A stretch of 64,000 bases of DNA. Source: Microbacterium sp. MAH-37. GTDB lineage: Bacteria; Actinomycetota; Actinomycetes; Actinomycetales; Microbacteriaceae. Shown in pieces: positions 37,337 to 46,077 of this stretch. The notes below the pieces were generated by a model. The model worked only from the letters and a program-made list of their open reading frames with translations, did no database searches and was not told where the DNA came from. The stretch spans positions 248,606 to 312,605 of the forward strand of contig NZ_WSEN01000002.1 of assembly GCF_009758255.1 (NCBI RefSeq). Reading direction: 5' to 3'. Position numbers and translations under genes: made by a program. The stretch's first letter is position 1. Every line of letters starts with the position of its first letter.

Positions 37337-37795
37337 ATGAGCACCACCGCGCGCCTGGCCGAGCTGGGCATCGAGCTGCCCGCCGTCGCCGCACCCGTCG
37401 CCGCCTACGTGCCCGCCACCGTCCACGGAGATGTCGTCTACACCTCCGGCCAGCTGCCGTTCGAGGGCGGCGTGCTCCCCGCCACCGGCAAGGTCGGCGC
37501 CGGGATCGAGGCGGAGGACGCCAAGGGCTACGCCCGGATCTGCGCGCTGAACGCCCTCGCTGCGGCCGCGGATGCCGCCGGTGGCGCCGACCGGATCGTC
37601 GGTGTGCTCCGGGTGGGCGCGTTCGTGGCATCCGACCCGTCGTTCACCGGTCAGCCCGCCGTCGCGAACGGCGCGAGCGAGGTCCTCGGCGAGATCTTCG
37701 GAGATGCCGGCAAGCACGTCCGGGCCGCCGTGGGCGTGCCGGTGCTGCCGCTGGACGCCCCCGTCGAAGTCGAGGTCGCGTTCCTGCTCGGCTGA
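37337..37795 (+). CDS. RidA family protein
   Basis: 152 residues. YjgF/YER057c/UK114 fold: VYTSGQLPFEGGVLPATGKVG, then DAKGYARICALNALAAAADAAGG, RVGAFVASDPSFTGQPAVANGASEVLGEIFG and VGVPVLPLDAPVEVEVAFL. The Arg that holds the substrate carboxylate in RidA proper (usually in RA.VGV) is replaced here by AAVGVPVLP, so true enamine deaminase activity is doubtful. It belongs to the longer subgroup common in actinobacteria. Confidence 0.85.
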   Translation: MSTTARLAELGIELPAVAAPVAAYVPATVHGDVVYTSGQLPFEGGVLPATGKVGAGIEAEDAKGYARICALNALAAAADAAGGADRIVGVLRVGAFVASDPSFTGQPAVANGASEVLGEIFGDAGKHVRAAVGVPVLPLDAPVEVEVAFLLG

Positions 37796-37806
37796 TCTCG
37801 CTTCCC

Positions 37807-37846
37807 ACACGAAGAACGCCCCTCCGAGGAGGGGCGTTCTTCGTGT
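37807..37846. terminator. strong hairpin after RidA gene
   Basis: Perfect 19-bp arms ACACGAAGAACGCCCCTCC/GGAGGGGCGTTCTTCGTGT with TTCTT in the distal arm. Serves the RidA operon and possibly acs from the other side. Confidence 0.8.
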
Positions 37847-37853
37847 CCGGACT

Positions 37854-37900
37854 CTTCGACAGGCTCAGGGATCCACTCTGGGGCGCTGAGCCTGTCGAAG
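37854..37900. repeat. REP unit A inverted pair
   Basis: CTTCGACAGGCTCAG and CTGAGCCTGTCGAAG, perfect 15-bp arms 17 bp apart, directly after the terminator and 5 bp from the acs stop. The same 15-mer occurs at 16344-16358. Confidence 0.85.
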
Positions 37901-37905
37901 CGCGC

Positions 37906-39876
37906 TTACTTGACCTGCGCCGAGATGATGCTCATCACCGCGGTGTCGGCCAGGGTGGTGGTGTCGCCGACCTCACGGCCCTCGGCGACGTCGCGCAGCA
38001 GACGGCGCATGATCTTGCCGGAGCGGGTCTTCGGCAGCTCGCCGACGATGTAGACGTCGCGCGGCCGGGCGATCGGGCCGATCTGCTCTCCGACCCAGGT
38101 GCGCAGCTGCGTCGCCAGCCCCTCGGGGGTGTGCTCGGCGAGGAAGCTCTCCTTGAGGATGACGAAGGCCACGACCGCCTGGCCGGTGGTCTCGTCGGAC
38201 GCGCCGACGACGGCGGCCTCGGCAGTCGCCTCATGTGCGACCAGCGACGACTCGATCTCGGCCGTGGAGAGGCGGTGACCCGAGACGTTCATCACGTCGT
38301 CGACGCGGCCCAGCAGCCACAGGTCGCCGTCCTCGTCGAGGCGGGCGCCGTCACCGGCGAAGTAGAAGCCCTGCTCCTCGAACTTCTCCCAGTAGGTCTC
38401 CTTGAACCGCTCCGGGTCGCCCCAGACGCCGCGCAGCATCGCCGGCCAGGGCTTGGTGATGGCAAGCAGACCGCCGGCGCCGTTCTCGACCGCGTTGCCC
38501 TGCTCATCGACCACGTCGATCGAGATGCCGGGCAGCGGCACCTGGGCGGAGCCCGGCTTCGCGGCGGTGATGCCGGGCAGCGGCGAGACCATGATCCCGC
38601 CGGTCTCGGTCTGCCACCACGTGTCGACGATCGGGGTCTCGCCCCCGCCGATCACCTCGCGGTACCACATCCACGCCTCGGGGTTGATGGGCTCGCCCAC
38701 CGAGCCGAGCAGACGCAGGGTCGAAAGGTCGAACTCGTTCGGGATCTGGCGTCCGAGCTTCATGAACGAACGGATCGCGGTCGGCGCGGTGTACAGGATG
38801 GTGACGCCGTACTTCTGGATCAGCTCCCACCAGCGGCCGGGGTGCGGGGCATCCGGCGTGCCCTCGTACATGAGCTGGGTCGCGCCGTTGGCGAGTGGGC
38901 CGTACGTCACATAGGAATGACCGGTGATCCAGCCGATGTCGGCCGTGCACCAGTAGACGTCGGTCTCGGGGTGCAGGTCGAACACGTACTTGTGCGTGTA
39001 AGCGGCCTGCGTCAGGTAACCGCCCGAGGTGTGCAGGATGCCCTTGGGCTTGCCCGTCGTTCCCGACGTGTAGAGGATGAACAGCGGGTTCTCAGCGCCG
39101 AACGCCTGCGCCTCGTGCTCGGCGGATGCCGCAGGAACGACGTCGTGCCACCAGATGTCGCGGCCCTCGGTCCACTCCACGTCGTTGCCGCCGCGCTTGA
39201 CGACGAGCACGTGCTCGACGGTCTGCTGCTCGCCTTCGCCGTTGCGGTCGGCCAGCGACTGGTCGACGGCGGGCTTGAGCGCCGACACCTTGCCCTTGCG
39301 GTAGCCTCCGTCGGCGGTGATGACCACCTTCGCGCCGGCGTCGTCGATGCGCGATCGCAGGCTGTCTGCGCTGAAGCCGCCGAAGACGACGGAGTGGATC
39401 GCACCGAGGCGGGCGACCGCGAGCATCGAGATCACGGCCTCCGGAATCATCGGGAGGTAGATCGCAACCCGGTCGCCCTCGCCGACGCCGAGGTCCGCCA
39501 GCACGTTCGCGGTGCGCCTGACCTCATCGGTGAGCTCGGCGTAGGTGATGCTGCGGGAGTCGCCCGGCTCGCCCTCCCAGTGGATGGCGACGCGGTCGCC
39601 GATGCCGGCCTCGACGTGCCGGTCCAGGCAGTTGTAGGCGACGTTCAGCTCGCCGTCGCCGAACCACTTCGCGAACGGCGGGTTCGTCCAGTCCAGCACC
39701 TCGGTGAAGGGCTTGTGCCAGTGCAGCAGCTCGCGCGCCTGGTCGGCCCAGAATCCCTCGCGGTCGGCGGCCGCGCGCTCGTAGAGAGCGGGGTCGTCGA
39801 TGGACTGGGCGACGAACTCGGGCGAGGGCGGGAACTGCCGAGACTCGTTGAGAAGATGATCGATCTGGCTGCTCAT
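37906..39876 (-). CDS. acs: acetyl-CoA synthetase
   Basis: 656 residues. AMP-forming ANL enzyme: [23 protein letters not shown] (P-loop), [69 protein letters not shown] (hinge), and the acetylatable Lys in [14 protein letters not shown]. It makes acetyl-CoA from acetate and ATP at low acetate, complementing pta-ackA. Ribosome site AAAGGAG precedes ATG 39876, and a TAGATT box lies at 39936-39941 on this strand. Confidence 0.97.
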   Translation of the reverse strand: MSSQIDHLLNESRQFPPSPEFVAQSIDDPALYERAAADREGFWADQARELLHWHKPFTEVLDWTNPPFAKWFGDGELNVAYNCLDRHVEAGIGDRVAIHWEGEPGDSRSITYAELTDEVRRTANVLADLGVGEGDRVAIYLPMIPEAVISMLAVARLGAIHSVVFGGFSADSLRSRIDDAGAKVVITADGGYRKGKVSALKPAVDQSLADRNGEGEQQTVEHVLVVKRGGNDVEWTEGRDIWWHDVVPAASAEHEAQAFGAENPLFILYTSGTTGKPKGILHTSGGYLTQAAYTHKYVFDLHPETDVYWCTADIGWITGHSYVTYGPLANGATQLMYEGTPDAPHPGRWWELIQKYGVTILYTAPTAIRSFMKLGRQIPNEFDLSTLRLLGSVGEPINPEAWMWYREVIGGGETPIVDTWWQTETGGIMVSPLPGITAAKPGSAQVPLPGISIDVVDEQGNAVENGAGGLLAITKPWPAMLRGVWGDPERFKETYWEKFEEQGFYFAGDGARLDEDGDLWLLGRVDDVMNVSGHRLSTAEIESSLVAHEATAEAAVVGASDETTGQAVVAFVILKESFLAEHTPEGLATQLRTWVGEQIGPIARPRDVYIVGELPKTRSGKIMRRLLRDVAEGREVGDTTTLADTAVMSIISAQVK

Positions 39877-39993
39877 GGCGCTCGCTCCTTTGCGCGGATG
39901 GTGGGGTCATGCAGGGACACGACCGTGACACGGCGAATCTATCCTCGGTACCCGACGCGGCATACTGCCGAAAGTCAGTATCGCCGGCGGGTT

Positions 39994-40021
39994 TTGTGAG
40001 GGCACCTACCTTGCGTACACT
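39994..40021 (+). promoter_or_regulatory. promoter of 6C RNA
   Basis: TTGTGA (39994-39999), 16 nt, TACACT (40016-40021). Predicted start near 40028. Confidence 0.5.
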
Positions 40022-40027
40022 CTTGCT

Positions 40028-40128
40028 CAGCCGAAATCGTATTCCGGCTTTCAGCGCGCCCGACACCCCCGATTCGGCGGCGCGCTCTGGGCGGCATCTC
40101 ATTCCCCCCGTGAGATGCCGCCCTCCAT
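40028..40128 (+). ncRNA. 6C small RNA (B11-like)
   Basis: Two strong hairpins with C-rich loops: arms GCGCGCC/GGCGCGC (40054-40060 and 40079-40085) around a loop holding CACCCCC, and perfect 13-bp arms GGGCGGCATCTCA/TGAGATGCCGCCC (40089-40101 and 40111-40123) around TTCCCCCCG. CATTTT follows the second. This is the architecture of the actinobacterial 6C RNA. Its place directly upstream of the Tad cluster matches what I recall for B11 of M. tuberculosis, near Rv3660c. A weaker hairpin AGCCG/CGGCT lies at the 5' end. B11/6C RNAs are reported to affect growth and envelope genes by C-rich loop pairing. Ends are estimated. Confidence 0.75.
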
Positions 40129-40130
40129 TT

Positions 40131-40144
40131 TGGGAGCGCTCCCG
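40131..40144. promoter_or_regulatory. LacI-family (CebR-like) operator
   Basis: TGGGAGCGCTCCCG, 13 of 14 bases of the TGGGAGCGCTCCCA box bound by CebR-type sugar repressors. It lies 94 bp upstream of the tadA -10 box and just after the 6C terminator. No LacI-family gene is in the window. Confidence 0.45.
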
Positions 40145-40237
40145 CGGGTTCTCGGCAGAAGCCCTCCACAACCGGGGTCCTCCCTCTCTTGTGCACAGGG
40201 AGTGGGTTCCCGGCGTTCAGGCGTCCGCGCACCCTTC

Positions 40238-40243
40238 TAGCGT
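40238..40243 (+). promoter_or_regulatory. -10 box of Tad operon
   Basis: TAGCGT followed by 7 nt and ATG 40251. Confidence 0.45.
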
Positions 40244-40250
40244 CTGGGAC

Positions 40251-41252
40251 ATGACCGATCCGTTCGTGCTCCGTCCCCGCCGCGCACCGGCAGCTTCCGG
40301 CGTTCCCGCCGCGCCGCTGCAGGTGGATCCGGCCTTCGGCGCTCTCGCCGAGCACTGCGCTGACGAGCGGGTCACGGACATCTTCGTCAACGGCTCGAGC
40401 GGACTCTTCGTCGACAGAGGACAAGGCGCCGAGCGGGTTCCGGAGTGGCGGGCCTCCGAGCGCGAGGTCCGTGATCTGGCCGTGGCGCTTGTGGGCCTCG
40501 GCGGCAGGCACCTCGATGACAGGGCTCCCTGCGTGGATGTGCGCCTCGACTCCGGCATCCGGGTGCACGCGGTGCTCGCGCCGGTGTCGACGTCGGGAAC
40601 CGCACTCTCTATCCGCGTGCCGCGGGTGCGCGCAGCGGACCTCGTCGCGCTCGCCGCACTCGGCGCCTTCGACGGCGCACAGCATGCCTGGCTGCGCACG
40701 CTCGTCGCCGAGCGTGCCAACGTGCTCATCACCGGAGGGACGGGCACGGGCAAGACGACGCTCCTCTCGGCGATGCTGGCTGCGGTGCCCCCGGGCGAGC
40801 GCATCGTCACGATCGAGGACGTCGCCGAGCTGCGTCCGCCGCATCCGCACCACGTCGCGCTCGAGGCGCGTCAGGCGAACCTCGAGGGCGCAGGCCGGAT
40901 CACGCTCGCGATGCTGGTGCGCGAGTCGCTGCGGATGCGGCCGGACAGGCTCATCGTGGGGGAGTGCCGCGGCGAAGAGGTCCGCGATCTGCTCACTGCG
41001 CTGAACACAGGCCACGACGGCGGCGCCGGAACGCTGCACGCGAGCGGGCTCGCCGACGTGCCGGCCCGGCTGGAGGCGCTCGGCGCGCTGGCCGGGATGG
41101 ATGCCCCGGCGCTGGCGCGTCAGGTCGTGAGCGCGTTCACCGTGGTGGTGCATCTCGCGCGCCGGCCTGATGGCACCAGGCAGATCGTACAGACCGGCCG
41201 ATTCGTCCTCGCCGGTGAACGCCTGGGCATCGAGGAGGTGCAGCCGTGGTGA
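40251..41252 (+). CDS. tadA: TadA/CpaF family pilus ATPase
   Basis: 333 residues, short for CpaF but usual in actinobacteria. Walker A LITGGTGTGKTTLLSAML, Asp box ERIVTIEDVAELRP, Walker B MRPDRLIVGECRGEEVRDLLTALNTGHDGGAGTLHAS with the His box. The N-terminal domain has VTDIFVNGSSGLFVDRG. It powers assembly of Flp-type pili or a related secretion machine at the membrane. First gene of a five-gene cluster (40251-43108) of the Rv3654c-Rv3659c kind. Confidence 0.92.
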   Translation: MTDPFVLRPRRAPAASGVPAAPLQVDPAFGALAEHCADERVTDIFVNGSSGLFVDRGQGAERVPEWRASEREVRDLAVALVGLGGRHLDDRAPCVDVRLDSGIRVHAVLAPVSTSGTALSIRVPRVRAADLVALAALGAFDGAQHAWLRTLVAERANVLITGGTGTGKTTLLSAMLAAVPPGERIVTIEDVAELRPPHPHHVALEARQANLEGAGRITLAMLVRESLRMRPDRLIVGECRGEEVRDLLTALNTGHDGGAGTLHASGLADVPARLEALGALAGMDAPALARQVVSAFTVVVHLARRPDGTRQIVQTGRFVLAGERLGIEEVQPW

Positions 41253-42163
41253 GTGCGCGCTTGCTCCGTGGATCCCGCACAAGGACGGATGCCGGGGCCC
41301 AGGCCGCCCAGGCGGCCGCCGCGGTGCGCACGCTCGCCGTGCTGCTGCAGGCCGGTGCCCGGCCGATGACGGCCTGGCGGCATCTCGCCGAGTCCGGCGA
41401 CGCCCACGCACAGTGCGTGGTGGCGCGCTGCGAAGAGGGCGGCGACCTGGTCGCGGAGATCGCCGCGGAGGGCGGAGCCTGGGCCGACGTCGCCGCCGCC
41501 TGGGAGATCGCGACGACCGTCGGTGCCCCCCTCGCAGAGGTACTGCGCTCCCTCGCCGAGTCGCTACAGGACGCGGCCACGGCGGCCGACGACGTGCGGA
41601 TCGCGCTCGCCGAGCCGACCGGCACTGCGCGGCTGCTGCTGTGGCTGCCGTTCGCAGGGCTGCTGCTCGGTTTCGCACTCGGCTTCGACACGATCGGAGT
41701 GCTGGTGACCAACCCGTTCGGTGCGGGATGCGTCATCGTCGGCGTGCTCCTCGTGCTCGCCGCACGCGGATGGACGGCCGCGCTGGTGCGGCGTGCGCAG
41801 CCTGCGCACGGCACGCCGGGGATGCACGCCGAACTGATGTCGGTCGCTCTCGCCGGCGGCGCAGCGATCCCGCGGGCGCTGCAGCTGGTGGAGCGCAGCA
41901 CCGCGTCACTCGGCGACGATGCCGAGCGCACCGCCTCCGTGCTCGAGCTGTCGCGCTCGGCCGGAGTTCCCGCGGGCGAGCTGCTGCGGGCGTCGGCCGC
42001 GCAGCAGCGCCAGGAGGCCCGGGTGCAGGGACGGCTGCGCGCGGCCCGGCTGTCGTCCAGGCTGCTGCTGCCGCTGGGTGCCTGCACGCTGCCGGCGTTC
42101 CTGCTGCTCGGCGTGGCTCCGCTCATGCTCAGCGTGCTCACCTCGACGCCGCTGCCGATCTGA
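41246..42163 (+). CDS. type II secretion F domain protein (TadB/TadC-like)
   Basis: 305 residues. GTG 41246 overlaps tadA by 7 bp (GTG 41249 is equally possible; GAGGAGG is at 41232-41238). It has a T2SSF-type helical domain, two pairs of membrane helices (LLLWLPFAGLLLGFALGF and CVIVGVLLVLAARGW, then a C-terminal LPAFLLLGVAPLMLSVL). It is the membrane platform for the TadA ATPase. Only one such gene is present, where many Tad loci have separate tadB and tadC. Confidence 0.85.
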   Translation: MVSARLLRGSRTRTDAGAQAAQAAAAVRTLAVLLQAGARPMTAWRHLAESGDAHAQCVVARCEEGGDLVAEIAAEGGAWADVAAAWEIATTVGAPLAEVLRSLAESLQDAATAADDVRIALAEPTGTARLLLWLPFAGLLLGFALGFDTIGVLVTNPFGAGCVIVGVLLVLAARGWTAALVRRAQPAHGTPGMHAELMSVALAGGAAIPRALQLVERSTASLGDDAERTASVLELSRSAGVPAGELLRASAAQQRQEARVQGRLRAARLSSRLLLPLGACTLPAFLLLGVAPLMLSVLTSTPLPI

Positions 42164-42208
42164 AACGTCCGGGCGCAACGGGCGTCCGCCGAGAGAGAGA
42201 AGAAGGAA

Positions 42209-42412
42209 ATGAAGGAGAACCCGATCCCCGATCTGACCCGGCGCAGAGCCGCGTCGCTGTTCACCGACGAGTCAGGCGCGGCGACCGCGGAGTACGCGAT
42301 CACCACGATGGCGGCAGTGGCGTTCGCCGGACTGCTGGTCGTCATCATGCGCTCCGACGAAGTGCGCGGAATCCTCACCGATCTCGTGCGCCGGGCACTC
42401 ACGGTGTCGTGA
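42209..42412 (+). CDS. DUF4244 protein (Flp pilin-like)
   Basis: 67 residues from ATG 42209 (GAAGGAA upstream). SLFTDESGAATAEYAITTMAAVAFAGLLVVIM has the G-(A)-x-T-x-E-Y pattern of a Flp prepilin: a processing site before a hydrophobic helix with Glu at +5. It probably forms the main pilin. Overlaps the next gene by one base. Confidence 0.88.
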   Translation: MKENPIPDLTRRRAASLFTDESGAATAEYAITTMAAVAFAGLLVVIMRSDEVRGILTDLVRRALTVS

Positions 42413-42765
42413 TGCGAACGCGCGGGCGGCGGACGCGTGACGAGCGCGGCTCGGTGGCGGCGGAGCTCGCCGTCGCCGTGCCCGCCGTGCTGCTGGTGCT
42501 GATGCTGGGCGTCGGCGCGCTCTCGGCCGCCGCCCGCCAGGTCGCCCTGCAGGATGCCGCGGCCGACGCCGCTCGACTGCTCGGTCGCGGCGAGAGCGAG
42601 GGGCGGGCGTTCGGCTCCGTCAGTGGCGCCGTCCACGGGGCCGGCGCAGTATCCGAGCAGCGCGGCGACCTCATCTGCGTCACGGCGACGGCGGACCTGG
42701 CGATCGGGCGGGTGATCTCGGTGCCGCTGCGCGCGTCGAGCTGCGCGCTGACCGGCGGGCTCTGA
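42412..42765 (+). CDS. TadE-like minor pilin
   Basis: 117 residues from ATG 42412. TRDERGSVAAELAVAVPAVLLVLMLGVGALSAAARQVALQDAAADAARLLGRGE is a TadE-type N-terminus: processing Gly, Glu and a single hydrophobic helix. The exported part has two cysteines. Fits the Rv3655c position in the cluster. Confidence 0.85.
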   Translation: MRTRGRRTRDERGSVAAELAVAVPAVLLVLMLGVGALSAAARQVALQDAAADAARLLGRGESEGRAFGSVSGAVHGAGAVSEQRGDLICVTATADLAIGRVISVPLRASSCALTGGL

Positions 42766-42778
42766 CGAAAGGAACCTC

Positions 42779-43108
42779 ATGGCAGGAACAGCATTCGCGA
42801 CCGGCGTCCTCGCCGTCACGGCCACGCTCGTCCTCGGCTTCGCCGCGGTGGGTGGGGCATCCGTCACCGCACAGCGAGCGGCGAGCGCGGCGGACGCCGC
42901 CGCGCTCGCCGCGGCAGACACGGCATCCGGCGCAGTGACCTCGGCCGACGACCCCTGCGTCGTCGCGGAACGCGTGGCCGCGGCAGCCGGAACCTCGGTC
43001 ACGGAGTGCGTCGTCGACGGGCTGGTGGCGACCGTGCAGGTCCAGGCGGCGTACGCTGGTCTCGCCGCCGTCTCCCGGGCCCGAGCAGGGCCACCCGACG
43101 GGACGTGA
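42779..43108 (+). CDS. Rv3654c-family TadE-like protein
   Basis: 109 residues from ATG 42779 (AAAGGA upstream). A hydrophobic helix with VTATLVLGFAAVGGASVTAQRAASAADAAALAAADTASG, then [26 protein letters not shown], the form of the actinobacterial helicase/secretion-neighbourhood TadE-like proteins. Last gene of the Tad cluster, 80 bp before topA. Confidence 0.85.
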   Translation: MAGTAFATGVLAVTATLVLGFAAVGGASVTAQRAASAADAAALAAADTASGAVTSADDPCVVAERVAAAAGTSVTECVVDGLVATVQVQAAYAGLAAVSRARAGPPDGT

Positions 43109-43188
43109 CTGCGGAACTCCCCTCATCGACGCTGTGTTCACGACACGAACGCGGTGTGTATGGTGTGCTTCGAAGAAAGGACGCACCC

Positions 43189-46077
43189 TTGGCTGAAGGC
43201 AAGAAGCTCGTCATCGTCGAGTCTCCGACGAAGATGCGGTCTATTCAGGGGTACCTCGGCGACGGCTACGAGGTGCTCAGCTCTGTGGGTCACATCCGCG
43301 ACCTCGCCGACAAGAAGGACATCCCCGCCGCCGACAAGCAGGCGTACGGCAAGTACTCGATCGACGTAGATCACGGCTTCGACCCTTACTACGTCGTCTC
43401 GGATCGCAAGACGAAGACCGTCGCCGAGCTCAAGCGCGCACTGAAGTCCGCGGACGAGCTCCTGCTCGCCACTGATGAGGACCGCGAGGGCGAGGCCATC
43501 GCGTGGCACCTTCTCGAGACTCTCAAGCCCAAGGTGCCCGTCAAGCGGATGGTCTTCCACGAGATCACGAAGGACGCCATCCAGGAGGCCGTCGGAAAGA
43601 CGCGTGAGCTCGATCTCGCGCTCGTCGACGCGCAGGAGACCCGTCGCATCCTCGACCGCCTGTACGGCTGGGACGTGTCGCCGGTGCTCTGGTACAAGGT
43701 CAAGACCGGTCTGTCCGCCGGCCGTGTGCAGTCCGCAGCCACCCGCATGATCGTCGACCGGGAGCGCGAGCGCATGGCGTTCACCTCCGCCGAGTACTGG
43801 GACGTCGAGTCGACCGCATTTGCGCCGCGCCCTGAGCGAGCGCAGCGAGACGAAGGGTTCCGGGTGCGCCTGGTGCGCGTCGACGGCGGCCAGCTCGCCC
43901 GCGGCACCGACTTCGACGACACCGGAAAGCTGAAGAAGGCCGTCGTCGTCCTCAGCGAGAAGCAGGCGGCCGAGATCGCCGCCGCCGTGGATGCTGCGGC
44001 CCGCGCGACCGTCACCAAGGTCGAGGCCAAGCCCGGCACCCGCAGCCCGTACGCCCCGTTCACCACCTCCACGATGCAGCAGGAGGCCGGACGCAAGCTC
44101 TCGATGAGCGCGAAGCAGGCGATGAGCACCGCCCAGCGCCTGTACGAGAAGGGCTACATCACCTATATGCGCACCGACTCGACGGCGCTGAGCACGCAGG
44201 CCGTCCAGGCCGCGCGCAACCAGGCCGTCGCGCTGTACGGCGACGCCGCCGTGCCGCTCAAGCCGCGCGTGTACAAGTCCAAGAGCAAGAACGCGCAGGA
44301 GGCGCACGAGGCCATCCGCCCGTCCGGCGAGACCTTCCGCACTCCGGCATCCGTCTCCTCGCAGCTGGACCGCGACGAGCAGCGCCTCTACGACCTGATC
44401 TGGAAGCGCACCGTCGCCAGCCAGATGTCCGACGCGAAATACGAGACGACCACGGTCACGCTCGAGGCGGACACTTCGACGGAGCTCAGTGCAGGTGCAA
44501 TCAAGCGCGTCGAGTTCACCGCCTCCGGCACGGTGTACACCTTCAAGGGCTTCCTGGAGGCCTATGAAGAGGGACGGGACGAGAAGCGCAACTCCCAGGA
44601 CGCCGCGGAGAACCAGTCGCTGCCGGCGGTCGCCGTCGGCGACGAGCTCGGCATGGCCGAGTCCGAGGCCAAGGGGCACCGCACCAGCCCCAAGCCGCGC
44701 TACACCGAGGCCTCCCTCGTGAAGGCCCTCGAGGAGCACGGCATCGGGCGCCCGTCGACGTTCGCCAGCATCATCGGCACCGTCATCGATCGCGGCTACG
44801 CGACCAAGCGCGGGCAGGCGCTCGTGCCCACCTGGATGGCGTTCAGCGTGGTGCGGCTGCTCGAGCAGCACTTCGCCGAGCTGATCGACTATGACTTCAC
44901 CGCGGCGCTCGAGGACGACCTCGACGCGATCGCCCGAGGCGAGCAGAAGCGGGCCGAGTGGCTGAACTCGTTCTACTTCGGCTCGAACGAGCATGTCGGT
45001 CTGCGCCAGATCGTCGACAACCTGGGTGAGATCGACGCACGTGCACTGAACTCCACGCCGATCGCCGAGAACGTGACGCTGCGGTTCGGCAAGTACGGCC
45101 CCTATCTCGAGGTCGCGGATCCTGCGAACCCCGAGGCGAAGCCGCGCATCGTGAACGTGCCGGAGGACCTGGCTCCCGACGAGCTCACCGCCGCCAAGGC
45201 GCAGGAGCTCGTCGACGCTCCGGTCGCCGGCGACCGCGTGCTGGGCGAGAATCCCGAGAACGGCAAGATCATCGTCGTCAAGGACGGCCGGTTCGGTCCC
45301 TACGTTCAGGAGAACGACCCGGTCGCCGAGGATGCCGAGGTCGATGCGGCCACCGGCGAAGTCGTCGACGACGCGCGCCGTGCTGAGCGAGCGCAGCGAG
45401 ACGAAGCGAAGCCGAAGAAGAAGGCCAAGAAGGAGGCTGCGCCGAAGCCGCGCACCGGGTCGCTGTTCCGCTCCATGTCTGTCGACACGATCGACCTCGA
45501 CACCGCGCTGAAGCTGCTGAGCCTGCCCCGCGTGGTCGGCGCCGATCCCGAGTCCGGCGAGGAGATCACGGCGCAGAACGGCAGGTACGGGCCGTACCTG
45601 AAGAAGGGCGCAGACTCGCGCTCGCTGGAGAACGAGCAGCAGATCTTCGACATCACGCTCGATCAGGCGCTGGCGATCTACGCGCAGCCGAAGTACGGTG
45701 CGGGTTCGCGTCGCGCGTCCAGCGCGATCGCCGAGTTCGAGGCCGACCCGGTCAGCGGCAAGCCGATCCGCATCCGCGACGGCCGGTTCGGCCCGTACGT
45801 CACCGACGGCGAGACCAACGTCACGATCCAGCGCGGCCAGCAGCCGACCGACATCACCTTCGAGACCGCCGTGCAGATGCTCGCCGACAAGCGCGCCAAG
45901 GGGCCGGCCCCGAAGCGTGGTGCGAAGAAGGCTCCCGCCAAGAAGGCACCCGCCAAGAAGGCTCCCGCGAAGAAGGCGCCGGCGAAGACGGACGCCGAGA
46001 AGGCGGCGGCCCGCTCGGCAGCCGCGAAGAAGGCGGCGGCGACGCGCGCCGCGAACGCGGCGAAGAAGAACTCGTGA
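43189..46077 (+). CDS. topA: DNA topoisomerase I
   Basis: 962 residues. Start TTG 43189 (GAAAGGA 8 nt upstream) gives the standard AEGKKLVIVESPTKMRSIQGYL. Toprim domain with ATDEDREGEAIAWHLLE, active-site Tyr326 in GYITYMRTDSTAL, and HEAIRPSGE. Zinc fingers are absent, as in other actinobacteria; instead there are several C-terminal TopA repeats (GRFGPYV, GRYGPYL, GRFGPYV) and a Lys/Ala tail with PAKKA repeats that grips DNA. Two REP-derived in-frame insertions code ERAQRDE (residues about 216-222 and 733-739). Relaxes negative supercoils. tmk overlaps by 4 bp. Confidence 0.97.
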   Translation: MAEGKKLVIVESPTKMRSIQGYLGDGYEVLSSVGHIRDLADKKDIPAADKQAYGKYSIDVDHGFDPYYVVSDRKTKTVAELKRALKSADELLLATDEDREGEAIAWHLLETLKPKVPVKRMVFHEITKDAIQEAVGKTRELDLALVDAQETRRILDRLYGWDVSPVLWYKVKTGLSAGRVQSAATRMIVDRERERMAFTSAEYWDVESTAFAPRPERAQRDEGFRVRLVRVDGGQLARGTDFDDTGKLKKAVVVLSEKQAAEIAAAVDAAARATVTKVEAKPGTRSPYAPFTTSTMQQEAGRKLSMSAKQAMSTAQRLYEKGYITYMRTDSTALSTQAVQAARNQAVALYGDAAVPLKPRVYKSKSKNAQEAHEAIRPSGETFRTPASVSSQLDRDEQRLYDLIWKRTVASQMSDAKYETTTVTLEADTSTELSAGAIKRVEFTASGTVYTFKGFLEAYEEGRDEKRNSQDAAENQSLPAVAVGDELGMAESEAKGHRTSPKPRYTEASLVKALEEHGIGRPSTFASIIGTVIDRGYATKRGQALVPTWMAFSVVRLLEQHFAELIDYDFTAALEDDLDAIARGEQKRAEWLNSFYFGSNEHVGLRQIVDNLGEIDARALNSTPIAENVTLRFGKYGPYLEVADPANPEAKPRIVNVPEDLAPDELTAAKAQELVDAPVAGDRVLGENPENGKIIVVKDGRFGPYVQENDPVAEDAEVDAATGEVVDDARRAERAQRDEAKPKKKAKKEAAPKPRTGSLFRSMSVDTIDLDTALKLLSLPRVVGADPESGEEITAQNGRYGPYLKKGADSRSLENEQQIFDITLDQALAIYAQPKYGAGSRRASSAIAEFEADPVSGKPIRIRDGRFGPYVTDGETNVTIQRGQQPTDITFETAVQMLADKRAKGPAPKRGAKKAPAKKAPAKKAPAKKAPAKTDAEKAAARSAAAKKAAATRAANAAKKNS
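43833..43854. repeat. REP core inside topA, copy 1
   Basis: 22 bp beginning TGAGCGAGCGCAGCGAGAC and ending GAA. Read in frame as PERAQRDEG within the toprim-to-domain linker part of TopA. Identical to copy 2. Confidence 0.8.
45384..45405. repeat. REP core inside topA, copy 2
   Basis: The same 22 bp as copy 1, read as AERAQRDEAK, just before a Lys-rich linker between C-terminal repeats. Confidence 0.8.
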
